Of a stretch of DNA of 64,000 nucleotides, positions 44,237 to 51,885 are shown in pieces. Within the stretch, counting starts at the first letter, position 1. The number at the start of each line of letters is the position of its first letter. Origin of the DNA: Natranaeroarchaeum sp042663585 (GTDB lineage Archaea > Halobacteriota > Halobacteria > Halobacteriales > Natronoarchaeaceae); contig NZ_JBHTAN010000006.1 in NCBI RefSeq assembly GCF_042663585.1, positions 310,001 to 374,000 on the forward strand, written 5' to 3'. A program made the translations under genes and the position numbers. Below the pieces are notes generated by a model. It did no database searches. It saw nothing but the letters and a program-made list of their open reading frames with translations, and was not told the origin of the DNA.

Positions 44237-44636
44237 AGACGCCCGTCCGCAGGTCGTCGACGACACTGCCAGCGAACCTCTGATCGTCGACCCGACAGTG
44301 TCTGCCGCGCCCGAACAGGTGTTGACGGGCCATCCCGTCGGGCCGTCCGCGACCGGTCCTCAGTGTGCCGACTGTGGAACTGCCTTCGTCGAGACGGACC
44401 TCGTGTTCGCGTACGCGTACCGCTGTGCCGACAGGGCGGTGTGGGACGTTCCGCGGCTCTACTGTTGGGGATGCGCGCCCGGCACAGTTCGAACGCCGAC
44501 GCTCGGGGCGACGGAAGTGCTCGTGGGTGGGCGGCTCGGCACTATCGCATGCCCGACCGCGCGGAGCCAGCGACTTTGCTTGACTGAACTTGCGCTGCGA
44601 GCGTACAGCCCGCCGATGGAGGGGGGTACGTTATGA
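44226..44636 (+). CDS. Uncharacterised protein with a zinc-ribbon-like core
   Basis: A 136-residue protein beginning MVGKDARPQVVDD. A CxxC pair (PQCADCGTAF) and a second (YCWGCAPG) 40 residues later could bind zinc, with RCADRAVW between. It overlaps the preceding cysteine-rich mini-protein by 11 bases and is probably co-translated with it. No family is recognised. Confidence 0.6.
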   Translation: MVGKDARPQVVDDTASEPLIVDPTVSAAPEQVLTGHPVGPSATGPQCADCGTAFVETDLVFAYAYRCADRAVWDVPRLYCWGCAPGTVRTPTLGATEVLVGGRLGTIACPTARSQRLCLTELALRAYSPPMEGGTL

Positions 44637-44958
44637 GTGAACGCTGCAGGGGCCCCGCTCCTTTGGTGTTCCCTTAGTCTCTGTAGGAAAAATCACGGCG
44701 AATGCAGCAGCTGGTCCGGTGGGTCAGGGCGCAACAAACAGCCGTTCGCAGATGGACCGATCGGGGGCACTGCAACACTGTTCCGTGGGGATACACAATG
44801 ACGATGGACGAGATTCGGGACGTGTACGTCCGGATCAGATGCGAGCTGCTGGTCCTCTGCGACTCGATCATAACCGATCGCCACCACGCATCGAGTGCCA
44901 ACTACGATGCTGATTGGAGCGAAAAGCACATGGTAGGCCAATAGAACTACTTGAAGCA
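44637..44958. other. Gene-poor stretch upstream of the AglB-like gene
   Basis: The frame at 44702-44944 is short, ends just before the AglB-like gene and does not look like haloarchaeal protein. No terminal repeats or hairpins of an insertion element are obvious. It presumably contains the promoter of the following gene. Confidence 0.35.
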
Positions 44959-47388
44959 ATGACTGCTGACGCCGGCAACGATCCAGAGACCGTGTGGGAG
45001 GCAACCGCCACGTTTCTGGATGACGATTCTGATGCCGAGACCGTCTTGGCAGATGTGCTCGAAGTAGACGCCGAGCACGGCACGTGGTTGTTCGAGGATA
45101 TCGCTGCCGACTCGGGCACTTTCGGTGAATTAGTCTCACAGGGGATCGTGGAAAAGGTCGACGGCGAGTATCGCGTTGCTGATCGGGACGCCGTGGAGTC
45201 GGCACTTGCCGGCGAATCACTTGAGGCGGCTGACGATGGTGGTGAGGGCGGAGTGCTTGCGGGATTCGACCCCTCACTCGACATTGACCTGCGCGCGATG
45301 GCCGGGCTGGCCGGCGCGCTTACCTTCCTGTTCGTGATGCGCATCACCCAGTACCGATCGGTGTTCCGGGGGGATGACGTCGTCTCCCCGGGGAACGATC
45401 CGTACTACTACAGATATTGGATGGAGACGCTGCTGGCCGAATCGACCGACCCGACGAACCTCGACGTGATCGCGAACATGCCCGATGGGGTCGGCGGGAC
45501 GCGCCCCCTGAGCCACGCCGTGAACTGGTGGCTCGCCGCCATGCTCGGCGGGGACCAGTGGGCCGCGGACATGGTCGCCGCCTGGCTGCCCGTCGTTGCG
45601 ACGCTCGCGCTCGGGATCGTGGTGTACAAACTCGCCGTGGTGATTACTGCAGACGTCCGGATCGGGCTCGCCTCCGTGGTGTTGCTCGCAGTCGCGCCCG
45701 TCCACGCGGTGTACACGGGCGTGGGCTTCATCGAGCACCGACTGCATCAGTACCTCTGGCTGGGTGTTACCTTGCTGGCGCTGGCGTGGCTGGCGATGGA
45801 CATACAGACACGAATTGAGGCTGGAGAAAGGGGGCAACGAGGTGCAGTGTCTGGACATCTCCAGACCCCGATGACGTGGCTCGTTGCTGGGGTGCTTGGC
45901 CTCTCGCTGGGCATCACCACACATCTATGGGGTGGCTCGGCACTCATGTTCATCCCGCTCGCGGCCTATATCGGACTTCGTGCCGTCGTCGACGCCCGGG
46001 AAGGGATCTCGCCCACGCTTGCGAACTTGCCTGTGCTTGTTGGGGTCGGTATCGGTGCCGCAATATCCGTCTGGTTGCACACGAACTGGGAGTGGCACGC
46101 CGGCTTCGTGGCCTATACGCCCGTGATGGTGTTCGCTGGGGCATTGGCAGTCGTTGTACTGGGCGAGGCTTGGCGGCGATGGCAGCTCCATTCCGTCGGA
46201 CTGGTGGCTATCGAGGGGGTACTCGCCGGTATTGGCCTGTATCTCTTCCGGCGAATGCGCCCCGAAGATTGGGCACGATCACAGGAACGGGCTGACGATC
46301 TGTTTCTCAGAGAGGGCTACACCGAGTCGGTCTCGCTGTTCACCTTCGATTACGGAGTGATCTTCGGCCCGCTGATCCAGCTCGGCGTCGGGTTCTATCT
46401 GGGAATGGCCGTCTTCGCGCTGGTCGCGGTGCTCGTGTATCGCCAGTACGAGCCCGGCTGGCTGCTGCTGGTCGTCTACACTGGCTTCTGGCTCGTGCTC
46501 GCGACGATCCAGGTCCGCTTCGCCGCACAGTTGATCGTACCGCTGTCGGTGCTCGGCGGCGTCGGCTTCGTCTATCTGCTGTCGGCGGTGGAGCTCGCCC
46601 GCCCGCTCACGGTGTTCCGCGATAAGGAAACGACTGGAGCGGTCGCAGACGGCGGGCGCAGGTCGTCGATCTCCGTGCCGGGCGGGACGAAGGCATCGTA
46701 TCTCCTCGTGATCGGCGTGCTCGTGTGTGGGTTCGGCCTGATCTATGTGCCGTCGCTCACGAGCCAGATCACCTACACGGATGCCGAGTACGAGGCGAAC
46801 CAGGCGATCCAAGAGTTCGAGGAGGGCGTCGATCGGGAGTACCCCGAGAACTTCGTGCTGAACGAGTGGCCACGGAATCGGATGCAGAACTACCACGTGA
46901 ACGGGGAGTCGAGTAGTTACGGCTACGCACGATCGAACTACAACGGCTTCGTCGGTGGGGCCAGCCCTGACGAGTCCTACGCCGACTTTGGCAATCGCGT
47001 CGGCTACGTCGTGGTTACGGATCGTGGCGGGTCGGTTGCGCAGGGGACTACCCAGGACCAGTTGTTGGGTGACCTCGGTGCTGGTGAGCAGGGCCTTGCA
47101 CACTATCGGTTACTGGCCGTCGACGACGATCGCACTGCAGCGGCGTTCGCGATGGTTCCCGGGGCGACGATCGAGGGGGAGGCTGGCGCGAACGAAAGCG
47201 TTACCGTTGCGACGGAGGTGAGAGTCGACGGGAGAACGCTCGAGTACGAACGAACGGTTGAGAGCGATGGAGAGGGACGGTTTGGAGTGACGATTCCGTA
47301 CGCAGGAGAGTATACGGTTGCGGATGAGACGGTTACTGTGACTGAGGCGGCTGTCGTCGACGGGGAGACGGTTTCGATGGGTGAGTGA
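44959..47388 (+). CDS. AglB/STT3-like membrane protein lacking the WWDxG motif
   Basis: An 809-residue protein. The N-terminal about 100 residues are a soluble acidic domain. A hydrophobic core of about a dozen segments follows and contains the first metal-binding loop DDVVSPGNDPYYYRYW and the loop YTGVGFIEHRLHQYLW. The C-terminal domain starts after LTSQITY. In archaeal oligosaccharyltransferases that domain has the sequon-binding WWDYG. Here the aligned place reads VLNEWPRNRMQNYHVNGES, so the motif is gone. It could transfer glycans to other acceptors or be a non-catalytic paralogue. The ATG at 44959 is preferred; a TTG at 44914 is possible. Confidence 0.82.
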   Translation: MTADAGNDPETVWEATATFLDDDSDAETVLADVLEVDAEHGTWLFEDIAADSGTFGELVSQGIVEKVDGEYRVADRDAVESALAGESLEAADDGGEGGVLAGFDPSLDIDLRAMAGLAGALTFLFVMRITQYRSVFRGDDVVSPGNDPYYYRYWMETLLAESTDPTNLDVIANMPDGVGGTRPLSHAVNWWLAAMLGGDQWAADMVAAWLPVVATLALGIVVYKLAVVITADVRIGLASVVLLAVAPVHAVYTGVGFIEHRLHQYLWLGVTLLALAWLAMDIQTRIEAGERGQRGAVSGHLQTPMTWLVAGVLGLSLGITTHLWGGSALMFIPLAAYIGLRAVVDAREGISPTLANLPVLVGVGIGAAISVWLHTNWEWHAGFVAYTPVMVFAGALAVVVLGEAWRRWQLHSVGLVAIEGVLAGIGLYLFRRMRPEDWARSQERADDLFLREGYTESVSLFTFDYGVIFGPLIQLGVGFYLGMAVFALVAVLVYRQYEPGWLLLVVYTGFWLVLATIQVRFAAQLIVPLSVLGGVGFVYLLSAVELARPLTVFRDKETTGAVADGGRRSSISVPGGTKASYLLVIGVLVCGFGLIYVPSLTSQITYTDAEYEANQAIQEFEEGVDREYPENFVLNEWPRNRMQNYHVNGESSSYGYARSNYNGFVGGASPDESYADFGNRVGYVVVTDRGGSVAQGTTQDQLLGDLGAGEQGLAHYRLLAVDDDRTAAAFAMVPGATIEGEAGANESVTVATEVRVDGRTLEYERTVESDGEGRFGVTIPYAGEYTVADETVTVTEAAVVDGETVSMGE

Positions 47389-47525
47389 TCGCATCGATAA
47401 CTTCGAGCGATTCGTACCGACTGACGCGGGGAGGGTCTGTCGATCTGCGAGCGAACAACACGCCCAATTCAAAATAGTGAATCGAGTTGCAAAAAGCTAA
47501 TGTCGCTGGCGGTCGGAGTACGTAT

Positions 47526-48044
47526 ATGAGCAACGGGCGAACAGGCAATCACACGACTACGATGGATCGGATTCGGGAGGTTGCCATGACGGTTCGCGAG
47601 CCAAAAAATGCGGGAGAAATTGCCGAGACTGCTGGGGTTGCCCGAAACACGGCCGAAAAGTATCTCACGCAACTCGTCGAGGTAGATACACTCACGACGG
47701 TCCAGCGTGGTCGCGAGACGTGCTACTACCCTGATCCAGTGACCCAGTATTTCGATCAGATCCGTGACCTGGTCAACGAACATCAAAAGGACGAACTCAC
47801 GGCCGAATTAGATGCCATTCGGACTGACATCGACGAGTGGAAGGACACATACGATGTGGAGTCTGCTGACGAACTCCGGACGACCGTTGGTGATGATCTT
47901 CCGGTAGCAGACCGTCGACAGCGACGTCACGATGCAGAGGACTGGGAGTACTACGAGCACCAGGCCATGCTCATCAAGCAGGCCATTCAGCTCTACGATA
48001 CGATCGAGGCGACCCGCGAGAGTCGTCTCGCCTCTGCCAACTGA
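47526..48044 (+). CDS. HTH protein, probable antitoxin or regulator
   Basis: A 172-residue protein with a winged-helix segment (MTVREPKNAGEIAETAGVARNTAEKYLTQLVEVDTLTTV, residues about 19-57). A long helical region with an EHQKDELTAELDAIRTDIDEWKD coiled-coil-like stretch follows, and the C-terminus is basic. Related haloarchaeal proteins are found beside small partners of unknown function. The next gene starts 15 bases after its stop, in keeping with a two-gene module. Confidence 0.75.
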   Translation: MSNGRTGNHTTTMDRIREVAMTVREPKNAGEIAETAGVARNTAEKYLTQLVEVDTLTTVQRGRETCYYPDPVTQYFDQIRDLVNEHQKDELTAELDAIRTDIDEWKDTYDVESADELRTTVGDDLPVADRRQRRHDAEDWEYYEHQAMLIKQAIQLYDTIEATRESRLASAN

Positions 48045-48058
48045 CCTGGTGCCAGCGA

Positions 48059-48526
48059 ATGGGGAACTCACCGATTCCGGGAGACACGCATCTCCACCGA
48101 TACGAGGTCCACAAACGAGTCGCAACGCGCCTTCGACGTCACGCCGGCAGCACGGCTGTCAAGGCTGAACCAAGTCCGATGCGTCCAGTCCGTCTCGTCG
48201 CAACCCTCGACCGGGGGATCTTTTTCGACCAGGCTGCCGGTAAAGCGACACTCGAATTCGAGTGGCGTCCCCAGTCCGGGCGCGATGCGTTCCGTATCCA
48301 GTACAACGATTCGAGCACCCCGTGGTCATGTGGATGGCACCAGGACGAAACACACGAGTCCCTGGGTCCAAGTCACTTTCAAGTTGATCACGAAGCGTGG
48401 GCAACACCGTACCGTGAATCCACATCCTTTACCGATTCGAATCCGATGGCAATCCTCGAAACATCTCTCGACGAGCTTCGAAGCCGTGTTCCGGATCTCC
48501 CCGACAGCGTCCACTCACATTCGTAG
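48059..48526 (+). CDS. Uncharacterised partner protein, TumE-like
   Basis: A 155-residue protein following the HTH gene. Its C-terminal part (AFRIQYNDSSTPWSCGWHQD...FQVDHEAWATPYRE) resembles the beta-sheet of TumE-type toxins in layout, with a terminal helix (NPMAILETSLDELRSRV). The similarity is weak, so the toxin role is an inference from the module layout. No catalytic residues are assigned. Confidence 0.55.
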   Translation: MGNSPIPGDTHLHRYEVHKRVATRLRRHAGSTAVKAEPSPMRPVRLVATLDRGIFFDQAAGKATLEFEWRPQSGRDAFRIQYNDSSTPWSCGWHQDETHESLGPSHFQVDHEAWATPYRESTSFTDSNPMAILETSLDELRSRVPDLPDSVHSHS

Positions 48527-48660
48527 GCATACCCGTGCGATTGTACAACGGTGGCGGTATGCGTACACCAACGAAACGTTCGAGGGAATCAACGACGCAG
48601 ACAATCCACCCTGACCGGGATTTTCGACAACAGGGGCCCAACTCTCGGTATTCTATACTC

Positions 48661-48793
48661 GATAGAGGATTCAGATACTGGAGTTCTGGGTGATACGCAT
48701 GACAGAGTACGACTGCCAGTCCGAAAGCCCCCGCAGGCTCGAGTCGCGCGCCTCGCTGCGGTCCTCGCCTGTGGCTGCGGTCCTTGCGTCGTC
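48661..48793 (+). repeat. Direct repeat, copy 1
   Basis: About 125 bases matching 50479-50601 in the same orientation. Near-identity covers ctcgagtcgcgcgcctcgct and the rest of the right half; the left half has several substitutions and a short length difference. It encodes no recognisable protein. Confidence 0.8.
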
Positions 48794-48983
48794 GTGCGTC
48801 CCCGAGCCTGCGGCCCCTTTCGATTTCCCTCCCTACCGCTCCTCGTCCTCCCCAACCGTGGCGCTTCACGTCGTTCAGCGCCACCCTCGCGTGATGGTGG
48901 CGCGCCACAGGCGGCGCGCCAGCACGCGCCACTGCGCCTGTCAGTGTTTCCGGGTACGCCCGCGAGCAAGCGGAGCTTCGACC

Positions 48984-49000
48984 GAACTGTATTACAGTTC
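48984..49000. promoter_or_regulatory. 17-base palindrome
   Basis: GAACTGTA and TACAGTTC flank a single T. The symmetry suggests a protein-binding site or a relic of one; no gene start is adjacent. Confidence 0.35.
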
Positions 49001-49030
49001 ATGAATAGGGAAGCAGTTCAGTCTACAGTT

Positions 49031-49058
49031 GATATCCTCCCCGGACTGAAGCCCGGGA
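49031..49058. mobile_element. Solo IS1341-type end hairpin
   Basis: Reads gatatcctccccgg-actgaagc-ccgggaat, matching the form gacatcctcc-stem-loop-stem-gaat seen at 50810. No tnpB is attached, so it appears to be a scar. Confidence 0.45.
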
Positions 49059-49355
49059 ATGCTGCCTCAAAGATGTCGACCAGTAGTGTTCAGACCGTTG
49101 CTCGCAGTTGCGCCCAGAGATGTAGACGACACACCCCTCTATCGATGTGTTCGCAGGGAGTGAATATTGAGGTCTGCACCCATCGAGAGCTCTGTCTGGG
49201 AAATCGAAAAGGTCACTCGAGGTCCCGCTCGTGACCTCGCGGGACCCCCCAGGCTGATCGCGTTGATCGTCCGGCCGGACTGGATCAACGTGAGCAACTA
49301 TTTGTGTTGTAGCTAACCACATCACTTATTATGTTGTGCCCCAAAACAACGATAG

Positions 49356-49664
49356 ATGGGTGGCGACGACGCGGAGTTGCTAATCAGCGTATCGAAGGAT
49401 TTCGGTGAGACGTATGCCGAGGTGAAGGCGTGGAACGTTCCGCCGTCGGATCGATATCCCGACGGTCTCAAGTACTCAATGCAGTACGGGAGTCGGGACG
49501 GTGGGACACGGTTTCGGTATGACAATTTCCCGGACCACCCGGGAGCAACGATGCATCACAAACATACCGTGGATGGCGATACCGAGGACATCGAGTTCCA
49601 CGGTCTCGAAGCACTGTTCGATCGATTCAAACGGGAGGTACGTACTCATGGAGAAACCTGGTAA
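49356..49664 (+). CDS. TumE-family toxin (DUF6516 type)
   Basis: A 102-residue protein. Family features are YGSRDGGTRFRYDNFPDHP, then MHHKHTVDGDTEDIEFHGLEALFD, the conserved FRYDN...HHKH pattern of DUF6516/TumE toxins. An inverted repeat gttgt...acaac lies just before the ATG. The HTH partner starts 17 bases before its stop, so the module is toxin-first. Both genes look intact. Confidence 0.8.
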   Translation: MGGDDAELLISVSKDFGETYAEVKAWNVPPSDRYPDGLKYSMQYGSRDGGTRFRYDNFPDHPGATMHHKHTVDGDTEDIEFHGLEALFDRFKREVRTHGETW

Positions 49665-50061
49665 CTCGACTGACCGGACGATGTATATTCGCTTTCAGAG
49701 CGGCGACGACGACAGCCTGCAGGACGCACTGTCCGCGATTGACCGTGGTGAAATGACGGAGCCTCATTTCGAGGTGATCTTCGATGATCCGGCCGACATT
49801 CACCGTGTCACACGACCGAAGAATCTGGAACTGCTCCGTACTATCGTCCGTCACACACCAGAGAGTATCCGAGAGACGGCACGGCTCGTCGATCGTGATG
49901 TCCGACAGGTTCATACCAATCTCGAGGAGCTCGAAGCACTCCACCTGATAGAGTTCGAGCAGGAAGGTCGTCGAAAGCGGCCGTCGGTGTGGTACGATAC
50001 GATCGAGGTTGATCTTCCACTGGTCGATTCTGACACGTCGCGCGACCAGGCAAACGTTTGA
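49648..50061 (+). CDS. HTH antitoxin of the TumE module (HVO_A0114-like)
   Basis: A 137-residue winged-helix protein. An acidic N-terminal part leads to VTRPKNLELLRTIVRHTPES, then the helix-turn-helix IRETARLVDRDVRQVHTNLEELEALHLIEFEQEGRR. This pattern is that of the HVO_A0114-type DNA-binding proteins that accompany TumE toxins. It overlaps the toxin gene by 17 bases and probably represses the pair. Confidence 0.8.
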   Translation: MEKPGNSTDRTMYIRFQSGDDDSLQDALSAIDRGEMTEPHFEVIFDDPADIHRVTRPKNLELLRTIVRHTPESIRETARLVDRDVRQVHTNLEELEALHLIEFEQEGRRKRPSVWYDTIEVDLPLVDSDTSRDQANV

Positions 50062-50189
50062 GGCTGGGAGACGATTGCCGCTCTCTACAGGCGGAACAGG
50101 CCGAGTGCCTCGGGGCTTGACCCCGAGGGTGAAGCCGACAGTGGCCGACCAGCCGCCGGGTTGTTTCTCCCGGCCCACAGGCTCACCAG

Positions 50190-50384
50190 TCGTTCAGCAT
50201 TGCCGTCTACCAATCGAAGTTCGATTCCACAGGCGGCGTACTTGGCCGGTCGCCCTTCGTTGGACTGCTCGATGAGCCCCGCGGCTTCGAGGTTGTCGAC
50301 GTACTCGTACACCGTTCGCTGGGGGAGATCGAGCGTCTCGACGACCTCCTGGATTGTCGTGTCCGGGAGATGGCAAAGATTCAC
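50190..50384 (-). pseudogene. Fragment of a winged-helix regulator
   Basis: The minus strand reads CHLPDTTIQEVVETLDLPQR then TVYEYVDNLEAAGLIEQSNEGRPAKYAACGIELRLVDG, a clear winged helix. There is no start codon before it, and after RLVDG the sequence loses protein character. It is a truncated HTH gene, perhaps an antitoxin, left between the TumE module and the second repeat copy. Confidence 0.55.
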
Positions 50385-50478
50385 GCCCGTCCTCAGAACG
50401 CTCCGCGTTCTGATGTACGAACGAGACGCGGAGCGTCTCGTCAACGCCGTAAACGCCGGGATTCTCTCGCTGTAAGAA

Positions 50479-50601
50479 GATAGTGGATTCGGATATTGTA
50501 GTTCTGGGTGATACGCACGACTGCCAGTCCGAAAGGGGCCGCAGGCTCGAGTCGCGCGCCTCGCTGCGGTCCTCGCCTGTGGCTGCGGTCCTTGCGTCGT
50601 C
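50479..50601 (+). repeat. Direct repeat, copy 2
   Basis: Matches 48661-48793. Its right end is fused, in frame with one reading, to a truncated HTH antitoxin sequence, so the repeat marks a rearrangement point. Confidence 0.8.
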
Positions 50602-50602
50602 C

Positions 50603-50794
50603 TGGATCAGCGACGTCTCGGATGTCCATACAGATCTGCAACACCTCGAAGTACTGGGTATCCTCGAACTCGAGGAAGGAGGGCCCAGTGGAGCGATCCA
50701 GCCCGTGGTCCCATTCGACAAAATCGAGATGCATATCGACTACCCCCTTCTTGATGACGTCGATGCAGACAGCACTCCTGCCAGCGCAGACTAG
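50603..50794 (+). pseudogene. 3' remnant of an HVO_A0114-like antitoxin
   Basis: Reads WISDVSDVHTDLQHLEVLGI then LELEEGG...VPFDKIEMHIDYPLLDD and stops at 50794. It aligns with the last 60 residues of the intact antitoxin at 49648 (RDVRQVHTNLEELEALHLIE...YDTIEVDLPLVD). The first half of the gene and any TumE partner are absent, replaced by the 125-base repeat. Confidence 0.65.
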
Positions 50795-50809
50795 CCCATT
50801 GTTGTCACT

Positions 50810-51300
50810 TGACATCCTCCTGCGCCTAAAGACGCAGGAATCCCGAGCGTTGGGAGTTTCAGGTTCGCAACCATGATTCTGCCACTTAACGGGAACCTGT
50901 CTAACCCAGCCATCGTGGACAGCGGCTGACTGGCGGTGCCAAACCGCCGTTACTCCTATCCTCGGCGTCGTTGACTCCCATCTGTTGTTTTTGCCAGCAG
51001 AGAGTCGCTGACCCTTCAGCGGACTCGGAGTTACCTTTGAGGCTTGCTCGACCAACAGGCACAGAGGCGAATGTTTCTGCGTTCGTGTTCACCGTGTTGG
51101 CGTTTCGGATATTGTCTCATTACTGGCGGGTAGACCGCCTCCGAAGGCCGTTCGGAATCGCTCCGTTCCGACCTGACCTTACCTCCTGCTACGAGATGTT
51201 ACCGCTTGAAACTACGGATTGGAAACTCGGGAATGTCATCGAACGGTGGTGCGTGTAGTGTATTGTCGGATTCATCCTGACCCTAAAGGGTCAGGTATTC
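50810..51300 (-). mobile_element. Internally deleted IS1341-type element (MITE-like)
   Basis: It is bounded by two hairpins: CCTGCG-cctaaaga-CGCAGG (50819-50838) and CCTGACCC-taaa-GGGTCAGG (51276-51295). Both contain TAAAG and are preceded by a catcct string. The interior on the minus strand has short stretches resembling a decayed TnpB C-terminal tail but no intact frame. It interrupts a HEPN gene remnant on its right. Confidence 0.6.
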
Positions 51301-51573
51301 TCCTTGCTCTCTATAAAACTGGATACTCCGTTCGATTGCCACGAACGACGCCTCGATGACGACAGTGTAGTATCCGTTTCGGCTGCGAAGCGTTCGTCCG
51401 CCTCAAGGAGTCGACACGCTTTCCGCAGTTGTACAAGGGCGTCGTCCGAGATGTCCAGATCAGACTCAGTCGTCTGTCCAGCAGTTCGCTGGAACGCCGC
51501 TTCCGCGTCGTCGAGTGCCTCCTCGACGTAACTATCGTCCATCGGTGAGAATCTCCGTTTTTAGCTGATTGCA
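51299..51573 (-). pseudogene. Second MNT/HEPN module, relic
   Basis: At 51573-51532 the minus strand reads the last residues of an MNT protein (CNQLKTEILTDGR, stop). A HEPN gene starts at 51542 with the same 11-base overlap as the module at 38.9 kb: MDDSYVEEALDDAEAAFQRT...LVQLRKACRLLEADERFAAET. A -1 shift is then needed to continue GYYTVVIEASFVAIERSIQF. The gene ends at the deleted IS1341-type element after YREQGEYLT. Both sides are truncated, so this copy is dead. Confidence 0.65.
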
Positions 51574-51583
51574 GGCGCTAATC

Positions 51584-51643
51584 CCCCTTCCTCAACGAGC
51601 ACCGCAGTCCGCGCAAGCGGACAAGGAGCGCAGTAGGGAGGGG
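51584..51643 (+). mobile_element. Solo right end of an IS1341-type element
   Basis: A 60-base structure: outer arms ccccttcc and gggagggg, inner perfect hairpin GTCCGC-gcaa-GCGGAC. It has the same plan as the 3' end of the intact tnpB at 53100-53142. No tnpB body is attached. It cuts off the MNT remnant on its left. Confidence 0.5.
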
Positions 51644-51741
51644 ATACACCGCCGTCATCATCTATCATGCGCCTGCTTGTTGCTGGCCCACAGGCCCACG
51701 AACCGATACGTTTATGTTGAAACAATGTCTAAACATAGGTG

Positions 51742-51882
51742 ATGGATAGACACGAAATTGAAGGCCTCGAAGTCATCGAAGGCGAGGTGAAAGCCACCGG
51801 CAACGGCGCACATGTCCTCGTTCCCAAAGACTGGCGTGGCGCAGACGTGAAAATCGTCCGGACATCAGACCCAATCAAGTAA
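51742..51882 (+). CDS. DUF2080-like transposase-associated small protein
   Basis: A 46-residue protein (MDRHEIEGLEVIEGEVKATG then NGAHVLVPKDWRGADVKIV). It matches the small DUF2080 proteins regularly encoded just before tnpB in haloarchaeal IS1341-type elements. An AbrB-like swapped hairpin is suggested by GNGAHVLVPKDW. The stop is three bases before the tnpB start. Confidence 0.85.
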   Translation: MDRHEIEGLEVIEGEVKATGNGAHVLVPKDWRGADVKIVRTSDPIK

Positions 51883-51885
51883 CCG

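Larger units (their letters stand above)
48527..49355. other. Gene-poor region with repeat and transposon scar
   Basis: No supported gene. It holds the first copy of a 125-base direct repeat (48661-48793), a 17-base palindrome GAACTGTA-T-TACAGTTC (48984-49000), a solo IS1341-like end hairpin (49031-49058) and two overlapping inverted repeats (49211-49246). The rest is compositionally unlike the coding regions. Confidence 0.5.

Noticed and set aside
44702..44944. 80-codon frame before the AglB-like gene
   Set aside because: It has no promoter, no family similarity and it runs into the start of the next gene in another frame.
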